Source: Acidimicrobiia bacterium (GTDB taxonomy: Bacteria > Actinomycetota > Acidimicrobiia > IMCC26256 > PALSA-555). From it: 8,306 nt of DNA. A program made the position numbers and the translations under genes. This document shows, in pieces, positions 1 through 5,160 of this stretch (positions are counted from its first letter, which is position 1; every line of letters starts with the position of its first letter). Location of the stretch: contig JALHSW010000542.1 of assembly GCA_022865365.1 (NCBI GenBank), positions 1-8,306 of the forward strand, read 5' to 3'. The notes beneath the pieces are model-generated. The model was given only the letters and a program-made list of their open reading frames with translations, did not search any database and was not told the DNA's origin.

Positions 1-140
1 CGAGTCCTGCTCGTGCTGTACTCAGCACCCCTTGCCGGCAGAAGCCGAAGACAACCAGTGAGACCCCGCCGAAGCGGGGCCTCATGAACTGGATGCGATG
101 GTGGCGGGGGTGGGATTTGAACCCACGACCTTCGGGTTAT
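1..140. repeat. 140-bp perfect direct repeat, left copy
   Basis: Identical to 4802-4941, covering the gene B leader segment, hairpin and most of the tRNA half. It starts at the window edge and so may extend further left. It implies that the gene next to the left has a leader like gene B's. Confidence 0.85.
55..92 (-). terminator. UUCG-loop hairpin after tRNA half, copy 1
   Basis: Stem 60-69/74-83 of 10 bp (one G-U pair in minus-strand RNA) closes a UUCG tetraloop; an outer 5-bp helix 55-59/88-92 adds to it. It starts 15 nt past the CCA. There is no T tract, so it may terminate weakly or act as a 3'-end stabiliser. It probably derives from the tRNA gene's own terminator. Confidence 0.6.
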
Positions 141-143
141 AAG
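99..143 (-). pseudogene. tRNA-fMet 3' half, copy 1 (att core)
   Basis: On the minus strand this reads as a tRNA from the anticodon loop onward: loop CTTATAA, 3' anticodon stem CCCGA, variable loop AGGTC, T arm GTGGG-TTCAAAT-CCCAC, acceptor strand CCCCGCC, discriminator A and encoded CCA. The CCC at positions 39-41 and the AGGTC variable loop are initiator-tRNA features. Upstream sequence (GTTG) cannot form the 5' stem strand, and no D arm or 5' acceptor strand follows, so it is a half gene. This copy uniquely has TAT instead of CAT at the anticodon position. Confidence 0.85.
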
Positions 144-258
144 CAACTTGACGAACGTCCGTCTGGTACCGCCCAGTACCGCCCAGTCCCAAAATCCCCG
201 GCTCGGCGTCCGTGCAGTCCCACTGAGTCCGCCCAGTACCGCCGAGTCCGGGCCCACT

Positions 259-279
259 GGTGACAAGTTCGGTGACAAG
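259..279 (+). repeat. Arm-type direct repeat pair, copy 1
   Basis: GGTGACAAG at 259-267 and again at 271-279, a 12-bp period, starting 116 bp from the end of the anticodon loop. Short direct repeats at a fixed distance to one side of the core resemble the arm-type sites bound by the N-terminal domain of tyrosine integrases. Function is inferred. Confidence 0.6.
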
Positions 280-335
280 CGACGGTTCGCACCCTCGGAC
301 CGACACGACAGCTCGGGCGTGCTCAACTCCGAAGA

Positions 336-3041
336 TCATACCGTCGGCATGCCTGCGAGCAGGTCGTCGACTTCTCGAATGACCATTTCGTAGAAGTCGT
401 CCGTGGAGAGGCCGCTGCCGGTCGATGCGTGCAGTTCGAATTCGTCGTCTCCAAGAACGGCGCGTGCGTCCTCGATGCTGGTCTCGTGGAAGCTCGCATA
501 GAACGGTGGACCTGTTACTCCGACCTGCCGGCAGTAGCCGACGGATTGGGCAACGAGCTCCGGCCGACCGACGCGGTTGAAGACCTGGATGGCGATGTAG
601 AGGTTGGGCACGAGCAAGCGTTCCGAGCGTGCACTTGCGGTCATCTGTTCGCGGATCGCCTCGAGACCTCGGCGCGCATCGCCGTAATGACCTTCGAGGG
701 CCGCGAGCAGGCCTAGCGAGGGAATTCGCTCACTATCGTTCTCGAGTTTCCTGAGGATGGTCAGGGCCTCGTGGAGCAGCGTGACTGCTCCGCTCGGGTC
801 CGTCGGCGCCAGCGCGAGAGCCTTGACATAGAGGCTCGCGGCGATGAGCGTCGGCTGACCGAGCCCGCGTGCTTCGACGAGCGAATGCTCGGCGAGCTCG
901 AGCCCTTCGGCATATCGGCCCGTCATGGTCGCGTGAGCGGCCAAGGCGATCCGAAGCCCGCTCGCGCCGAGCACGTCGCCTGCCGCCTCGGCCGTAGCGA
1001 GCCCCTCCTTTGCCAAGTCATAGGCCGCGGCGAATGCTCCCGCACCGCGGAGCCAGCTTTGGACGGAGAGGAGGTAGATGTAGGCCGCAGTGGCGAACCG
1101 GGCCCCGGCGCGCTGCGCTTCGATCGACGCCTCGAACATCGAGATCGCTTCTGCAACTTCACCCTGCATGGCCTGCGCCCAGCCCGCCTCGGCGAGGACC
1201 CGGGCCCGCAGTGGATGCTGATCGGCACCGACGACGCACAGGGCTCGCTCCGCGAGGAATGCCGTGCCGAGGAGCGGACGCGCCGATCCTTGCCGAGTGA
1301 AGGATGCCGCAATTCGCATCGCAATATCGGTCTCGTCGGCGTTCACGGCCCAACCGACGGCGACCTCGAGGTTGTCGATTTCGAAACGCAGTCGCTCGAG
1401 CCAAGTCTGCTCGTCGGCGGAATACAGGCCTCGCCCCGCGGCCCGCGCGAAGTCCACGTACCATTGCGCGTGCCGTCGGCGAACCTCCTCGGCCTCTCCT
1501 GAGTCCAGGAGATGCTCATGCGCATATTGTCGAACGGTCTCGAGCATGCCGTAACGCGTGACTGAGCGCGTGCGGTCGACCGTCACCAGCGACTTGTCGA
1601 CCAGACCGGCCAGGACATCGAGGGCGTCGACCACGCCGTCGTCATCCCCGATGACTGCCTCGGCAGCATCCATCGTGGAGCCGCCTGCGAACACCGAAAG
1701 CCTCGCGAACACGACCCGTTCGACCGGTGTGAGCAGGTCGTAGGACCAGTCGACCGCTGCTCGCAACGTTTGATGTCGTTCCACGGCGCCGCGTCCACCT
1801 GTGAGCAGTCGAAATCGTTGATCGAGTCGGTGGGCCAGCTCCTGGATGCTGAACATCGAGACGCGTGCCGCCGCGAGCTCAATCGCGAGAGGAATGCCAT
1901 CGAGCCGTCGACACACCCCCGCCACTGCGGCCCGATCTTCCGCGGTGAGTTCAAGCGTCGAATCGAACGCGGCAGCACGCTCGCAAAAGAGGTCGATCGC
2001 CGACTCCTCGTTGAGAGACGGGACCGAGAACATTTGCTCGCCCGGAACCCGCAAACCTTCGCGGCTCGTGACCAAGAACGACACGCTGGGCGCTTCGCGC
2101 AGGATGAGCTCGACAACCCGACGCACCTCGGTGATCAGGTGCTCACAGTTGTCGAGCACCAGCAGGAGCTTTCTGGCGCGCAATACGTCAATGAGCGAGT
2201 CCTCCAGGGTGCGCCCCGATCGCACCTCGACGTCGAGAGCAGCCGCGATCACCGCGACGACACGTGTCGCCTCGACGGAGGACAGCTCAGCGATCCACGC
2301 ACCGTCAGGGAATCGCTCCAAGGATTCCGCGGCGACCTGTAGCGCCAGACGCGTCTTTCCTACGCCACCGACACCGGTCAAGGTCACCACCCGATGACTC
2401 GTCGAGAGCTCCTCGACCGACTCGAGCTCCGCACGACGGCCGACGAAGCTCGTCAACTCGACCGGCAGGTTCGTCGCCAGGACGTCAATTGAACGCAACG
2501 GCGGGAAGGCTTGTTCGAGACCGCTGACGGCGAGCTGGTACACATGCTCGGGCCGACCGAGATCCCGAAGTCGGTGCTCTCCGAGGTCGACGAGTACAAC
2601 CTCCGTCCGGAGTTCGTCGCGCACGAGGTCGGCCGTCGCGGCCGACGCGACGATCTGGCCCCCGTGCGCCGCCGCGGCTACACGCGCGGCTCGGTTGACG
2701 GAGGTGCCGAAGTAGTCGCCGTCGCGCGCTTCAGCAATGCCGGTGTGCAGACCCATCCGGACCATCAACGGTTCGGGCAGCGTCCACGCCTCACGAGCCA
2801 GGTCCCGCTGTGCGTCCACCGCGGCTCGTACCGCGTCGGGCGCGGTGGTGAACGCTGCATGCATCCCGTCGCCGGTCGTCTTGACCACGACTCCGACGCG
2901 CTTCTCAACCGCGCGCCGGAGGATGTCGTCGTGGCGCGCAAGCGCGGCGCGCATCCCGTCCGAGTGCTCCTCCCAGAGACGCGTCGAGCCTTCGAGATCC
3001 GTAAAGAGGAACGTGACCGTCCCTGTCGGCAATTCGGCCAA
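336..3041 (-). CDS. Class III nucleotidyl cyclase / NB-ARC-type ATPase / TPR-like regulator (gene A)
   Basis: Predicted cytoplasmic signalling protein of 901 residues. Residues 1-170 form a class III cyclase domain: the FLFTDLEGST motif carries metal Asp15, the KTTGDG motif gives substrate Lys54 and metal Asp58, and SVNRAARV supplies Asn116 and Arg120. A complete set suggests an active cyclase, probably making cAMP because of the Lys. Residues 190-480 are an NTPase of the COG3903/NB-ARC type: Walker A GVGGVGKT at 223-230, Walker B LLVLDN with Asp297, TSREGL sensor-like motif, GIPL at 382-385. The rest is helical and TPR-like. No C-terminal LuxR or other helix-turn-helix is visible. I chose the TTG at 3041 because GGGGGTGAGGG lies just upstream and because catalytic residues then fall at the same positions as in gene C; a GTG at 3059 (907 residues) lacks a ribosome site. 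The ligand sensed is unknown. It is the sole gene of cassette A. Confidence 0.9.
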   Translation of the reverse strand: MAELPTGTVTFLFTDLEGSTRLWEEHSDGMRAALARHDDILRRAVEKRVGVVVKTTGDGMHAAFTTAPDAVRAAVDAQRDLAREAWTLPEPLMVRMGLHTGIAEARDGDYFGTSVNRAARVAAAAHGGQIVASAATADLVRDELRTEVVLVDLGEHRLRDLGRPEHVYQLAVSGLEQAFPPLRSIDVLATNLPVELTSFVGRRAELESVEELSTSHRVVTLTGVGGVGKTRLALQVAAESLERFPDGAWIAELSSVEATRVVAVIAAALDVEVRSGRTLEDSLIDVLRARKLLLVLDNCEHLITEVRRVVELILREAPSVSFLVTSREGLRVPGEQMFSVPSLNEESAIDLFCERAAAFDSTLELTAEDRAAVAGVCRRLDGIPLAIELAAARVSMFSIQELAHRLDQRFRLLTGGRGAVERHQTLRAAVDWSYDLLTPVERVVFARLSVFAGGSTMDAAEAVIGDDDGVVDALDVLAGLVDKSLVTVDRTRSVTRYGMLETVRQYAHEHLLDSGEAEEVRRRHAQWYVDFARAAGRGLYSADEQTWLERLRFEIDNLEVAVGWAVNADETDIAMRIAASFTRQGSARPLLGTAFLAERALCVVGADQHPLRARVLAEAGWAQAMQGEVAEAISMFEASIEAQRAGARFATAAYIYLLSVQSWLRGAGAFAAAYDLAKEGLATAEAAGDVLGASGLRIALAAHATMTGRYAEGLELAEHSLVEARGLGQPTLIAASLYVKALALAPTDPSGAVTLLHEALTILRKLENDSERIPSLGLLAALEGHYGDARRGLEAIREQMTASARSERLLVPNLYIAIQVFNRVGRPELVAQSVGYCRQVGVTGPPFYASFHETSIEDARAVLGDDEFELHASTGSGLSTDDFYEMVIREVDDLLAGMPTV

Positions 3042-3104
3042 GCCCTCACCCCCGGTCACCAGCTAGTCGCGGAGCAAGTACACCAGAGAGCCCGGGCAGA
3101 CCGC

Positions 3105-3132
3105 CAGAGACCCCGCCGAAGCGGGGCCTCTG
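3105..3132 (-). terminator. UUCG-loop hairpin after tRNA half, copy 2
   Basis: Stem 3105-3116/3121-3132 of 12 bp with one G-U pair and a UUCG loop in the minus-strand RNA, 12 nt after the CCA. No T run follows. It separates gene B transcripts from gene A, whose start is only 63 bp further on. Confidence 0.62.
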
Positions 3133-3144
3133 ATCTGGATGCGA

Positions 3145-3189
3145 TGGTGGCGGGGGTGGGATTTGAACCCACGACCTTCGGGTTATGAG
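3145..3189 (-). pseudogene. tRNA-fMet 3' half, copy 2 (att core)
   Basis: Same 45-nt tRNA 3' half as copy 1, but with anticodon loop CTCATAA (anticodon CAT). It is again cut off at the loop, with no 5' half. It lies between the end of gene B and the start of gene A. Confidence 0.87.
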
Positions 3190-3304
3190 CAACTTGACGA
3201 ACGTCCGTCTGGTACCGCCGAGTACCGCCCAGTCCCGAGATCCCCGGCTCGGAGTCCGTGCCGTCCCACTGAGTCCGTCCAGTACGGCCGAGTCCGGGCC
3301 CACT

Positions 3305-3324
3305 GGTGCAAGTTCGGTGACAGG
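3305..3324 (+). repeat. Arm-type direct repeat pair, copy 2 (degenerate)
   Basis: GGTGCAAG (3305-3312) has lost one base, shortening the period to 11 bp; GGTGACAGG (3316-3324) has one substitution. The distance from the core is still 116 bp. Confidence 0.55.
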
Positions 3325-3400
3325 CGTCGAAGAATGCCTCGAACAGATCCAGCCCTGACAACTTCAGGCATCGGCGAAGCCGAGAGATGGGCGAGGGTTC

Positions 3401-4717
3401 CTAGGTGGAGCCTTGAACTGCGAAGAGTGGCCAGCTGCCGGGTACGCCTTTGAGTTGGCGGTCTCCATGCGGCGCGAACTGAAGGCCCGATCCGGCGGTG
3501 AGGTCGACAACGGTTCGGGATACAAGGATCTCGTTCGGACCGGCCAGCGCCGCGATCCGACTGGCGATGTGAACCGCGATCCCCGCGACGTCGGACGGCC
3601 GGAGTTCAATCTCACCTGTGTGCAGCCCGGCCCGCAACGTGATGCCCTGATCGCGGGCGTTCTCGAGGATCGCGGCTGCGCAGTGCACGGCTCGCGCGGG
3701 ACCGTCGAAGGTCGCCAAGATCCCATCACCGGTCTGCTTGACGAAGCGTCCCCGGTGCGCGGTGACGACATGGTCCATGGTCTGGTCATGAGCGTCGAGA
3801 ACGTGTCGCCACGCGTCGTCGCCCCGAGCTGCGACCTGCTCCGTCGAGCCCACGATGTCGGTGAACAACACCGTGGCCAATGTCCGATCACTCCCAACCT
3901 CGATCTCGGGTTCGTCGAGGAAGTGTCCGATCTCGGCGAGGACGGGTGCGGTGTCACCCAAGAAAATGTCGTGCTCGCCGCCGGGAAGTTCAACAAATCG
4001 AGCGCCCGGGACTCGGCCCGCGGCTGCTCGGCTCGTCTCGATGTCCCACAGCCGGTCGTCCCGACGGTGCAGCACGAGCGTAGGCACTCGCACCGCCAAG
4101 AGAGCAGCCTCGTAGTCGATGCGCGTCGCGGCCTCGAATTGCCGCACTGTGAGCTCGGGGCTGTTCAAGAGACGAGACGCGCGTCCCCACCACCGTTGCA
4201 GAACAGGATCGTGGGCAACCCGCGGGTTCCTGATCCTGAGCCACTCCGTCGTCCGAACCCTCAACGCGAGTTGCTTGGCCCGCACAGCCGAGAACTCTTG
4301 GAACTGGGGGAAGGAGGGCCGAAGGTTTGCAAGAATCAGCGATCGCGTCCGCTCGGGGTATGTCGCTCCGAAGAACACGCCGCTACCACCGCTCATGTCG
4401 AGCACGGTGGCGCGATCCGACTCCACGGCATCGAGGACCGCGAGCAAGTCGTCGGCCAGGGTTTCGGGCAGGGAAGCGTCCGGATCGGTAATCGGATCCG
4501 ACGCACCGCAATTCCGCCCGTCGTACACGATCACCCTTGCCACGCGGCCCAATGCATCCATGAATGCGGCGAGCTGCGGAAGCTCCCACATCAAGTCGAT
4601 CGGAAAGATCGATTGTTGCACCACGACGTCGTGGAGTCCCTCTCCGAACACCGCGTACGCCTGGTAGTCGCCGGCGTGCTCCGCGAAACGGACATCCAGA
4701 TCCTGCACGCCCATCAT
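3401..4717 (-). CDS. Alpha/beta hydrolase - class III adenylyl cyclase fusion (gene B)
   Basis: 438-residue cytoplasmic fusion. Residues 15-268 look like an alpha/beta hydrolase: DGRNCGASD loop at 66-74, nucleophile elbow DMSGG with Ser109, followed by the family-typical ATYPERT; acid candidates Asp220/Asp221 in LHRRDD; catalytic His249 in ELPGGEHD. The elbow has Asp107 where the canonical GxSxG has Gly. Residues 278-438 are a class III cyclase domain: LFTDIVGST with metal Asp287, VKQTGDG with Lys327 and Asp331, DVAG with Asp376, and HIASR with Arg387. The transition-state Asn is replaced by His383, so catalytic rate is uncertain. The fusion type is common in actinobacteria; the hydrolase part is thought to sense or process a small molecule, but its substrate is unknown. 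Tandem ATGs at 4717 and 4714 are preceded by a weak GGGCAAG. A perfect 10-bp inverted repeat sits 22 nt upstream. It is the only gene in cassette B. Confidence 0.9.
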   Translation of the reverse strand: MMGVQDLDVRFAEHAGDYQAYAVFGEGLHDVVVQQSIFPIDLMWELPQLAAFMDALGRVARVIVYDGRNCGASDPITDPDASLPETLADDLLAVLDAVESDRATVLDMSGGSGVFFGATYPERTRSLILANLRPSFPQFQEFSAVRAKQLALRVRTTEWLRIRNPRVAHDPVLQRWWGRASRLLNSPELTVRQFEAATRIDYEAALLAVRVPTLVLHRRDDRLWDIETSRAAAGRVPGARFVELPGGEHDIFLGDTAPVLAEIGHFLDEPEIEVGSDRTLATVLFTDIVGSTEQVAARGDDAWRHVLDAHDQTMDHVVTAHRGRFVKQTGDGILATFDGPARAVHCAAAILENARDQGITLRAGLHTGEIELRPSDVAGIAVHIASRIAALAGPNEILVSRTVVDLTAGSGLQFAPHGDRQLKGVPGSWPLFAVQGST

Positions 4718-4739
4718 CTTGCCCGAACGCCCGATCGCA

Positions 4740-4764
4740 CGCGGGCAGGTCGACCCTGCCCGCG
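4740..4764 (-). promoter_or_regulatory. 10-bp inverted repeat in gene B leader
   Basis: Perfect inverted repeat CGCGGGCAGG-(5)-CCTGCCCGCG (4740-4749/4755-4764), 22 nt upstream of gene B's ATG. It could be an operator for a dimeric regulator, or an RNA hairpin affecting initiation. Neither gene A nor gene C has an equivalent at this position. The role is unproven. Confidence 0.45.
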
Positions 4765-4785
4765 CGAGGCATCCACCTGGTCGCC

Positions 4786-4829
4786 GACTCGTCGAACCTC
4801 ACGAGTCCTGCTCGTGCTGTACTCAGCAC
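4786..4829 (-). promoter_or_regulatory. Nested inverted repeats in gene B leader
   Basis: Two dyads: GACTCGT/ACGAGTC (4786-4792/4801-4807, 8-nt loop) and GTGCTG/CAGCAC (4814-4819/4824-4829, 4-nt loop). The second recurs identically at 13-28 in the leader of whatever follows gene A. They may be operators or leader RNA structure. I found no convincing -35/-10 pair here. Confidence 0.35.
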
Positions 4830-4941
4830 CCCTTGCCGGCAGAAGCCGAAGACAACCAGTGAGACCCCGCCGAAGCGGGGCCTCATGAACTGGATGCGAT
4901 GGTGGCGGGGGTGGGATTTGAACCCACGACCTTCGGGTTAT
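4802..4941. repeat. 140-bp perfect direct repeat, right copy
   Basis: Matches 1-140 base for base at an offset of 4801. Identity ends at 4942, inside the tRNA anticodon loop, the expected strand-exchange region. Confidence 0.85.
4856..4893 (-). terminator. UUCG-loop hairpin after tRNA half, copy 3
   Basis: Identical in sequence to the copy 1 hairpin (main stem 4861-4870/4875-4884, outer helix 4856-4860/4889-4893). It lies between gene C and gene B and could insulate gene B from read-through. Confidence 0.6.
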
Positions 4942-4944
4942 GAG
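4900..4944 (-). pseudogene. tRNA-fMet 3' half, copy 3 (att core)
   Basis: Anticodon loop CTCATAA, CCCGA, AGGTC, complete T arm, acceptor strand and CCA, identical to copy 2 over the 45 nt. The preceding GTCG does not pair as an anticodon stem. It lies between gene C and gene B. Confidence 0.87.
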
Positions 4945-5059
4945 CGACTTGACAACCCTCCACCCAGACCGCCGGAGGTCGCTGCAGTAGTCCTGAGTTC
5001 GCCGGCCATTCCGTCTGGTGCCGTTACGTCCATAGAGATGGCTGGAGTTCGCTCCCACT

Positions 5060-5080
5060 GGTGACAGCTTCGGTGACACG
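5060..5080 (+). repeat. Arm-type direct repeat pair, copy 3
   Basis: GGTGACAGC (5060-5068) and GGTGACACG (5072-5080), 12-bp period, 116 bp from the core. The GGTGACA heart is kept and the last two bases vary. Confidence 0.55.
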
Positions 5081-5160
5081 ATGGCGGTGCTGGGCGCTGC
5101 TTGTCGTCCTCTAAAGGACGGAGACGAACTCCCATCGTTCCGGTGCGGAGCGTGCCCGGC

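Larger units (their letters stand above)
55..279 (-). repeat. tRNA-anchored att-like repeat, copy 1
   Basis: Fills most of the gene-free stretch 1-335 after gene A. In minus-strand order: TTGTCACC pair (279-259), 115-bp spacer, tRNA-fMet 3' half, hairpin. The spacer is about 93% identical to that of copy 2 with no indels. The other side, from the anticodon loop to base 1, is identical to copy 3. All four copies also share CTTGAC about 4 bp outside the loop (plus strand). I infer a recombination site left by a tRNA-targeting tyrosine recombinase. Nothing else is seen in 280-335. Confidence 0.75.
144..3189 (-). mobile_element. Putative non-autonomous cassette A (gene A)
   Basis: 3046-bp unit between anticodon loops 1 and 2: tRNA 3' half, hairpin, gene A, arm repeats, spacer. 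There is no recombinase inside, so movement would need an integrase in trans. Mobility is inferred from layout only. Confidence 0.5.
3105..3324 (-). repeat. tRNA-anchored att-like repeat, copy 2
   Basis: Occupies the gap between gene B (ends 3401) and gene A (starts 3041). It has the same order of parts as copy 1. Its outer arm pair is damaged: GGTGCAAG at 3305 lacks one base, and GGTGACAGG follows at 3316. The spacer is exactly 115 bp. A small 5-bp inverted repeat (3371-3383) between it and gene B's stop is too weak to call a terminator. Confidence 0.75.
3190..4944 (-). mobile_element. Putative non-autonomous cassette B (gene B)
   Basis: 1755-bp unit between loops 2 and 3 with the same order of parts and one gene, the hydrolase-cyclase. 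It is the smallest of the three and has the longest structured leader. Confidence 0.5.
4856..5080 (-). repeat. tRNA-anchored att-like repeat, copy 3
   Basis: Lies in the 443-bp gap between gene C (ends 5161) and gene B (starts 4717). The spacer is 115 bp like copies 1 and 2 but of different sequence; its outer part (TTCGCTCCCACT before the arm repeats) matches copy 4. The hairpin side is identical to copy 1. Conserved length with diverged sequence suggests that spacing matters. Confidence 0.75.

Noticed and set aside
99..143. Functional complete tRNA gene at the repeats
   Set aside because: No copy has a 5' acceptor strand, D arm or pairing 5' anticodon stem, and upstream bases differ between copies.
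144..279. Spacer as the 3' end of an integrase gene (copies 1, 3 and 4 can be read as (L/R)VTE(L/A)VTSG)
   Set aside because: Copy 2 has a frameshifting base loss, spacer sequences diverge freely, and only cyclase genes with their own stops lie upstream. It could still be a fossil of one.
2511..3188. 225-codon plus-strand open frame
   Set aside because: Antisense to the cyclase domain of gene A, ending in the tRNA-derived false peptide.
3413..4888. 491-codon plus-strand open frame
   Set aside because: Antisense shadow of gene B, running into the tRNA repeat, with no domain signature.
4949..4980. TTGACA as a -35 promoter element beside the core (copies 3 and 4)
   Set aside because: No -10-like hexamer 16-18 bp away and no plus-strand gene to serve; it is part of the conserved core flank.
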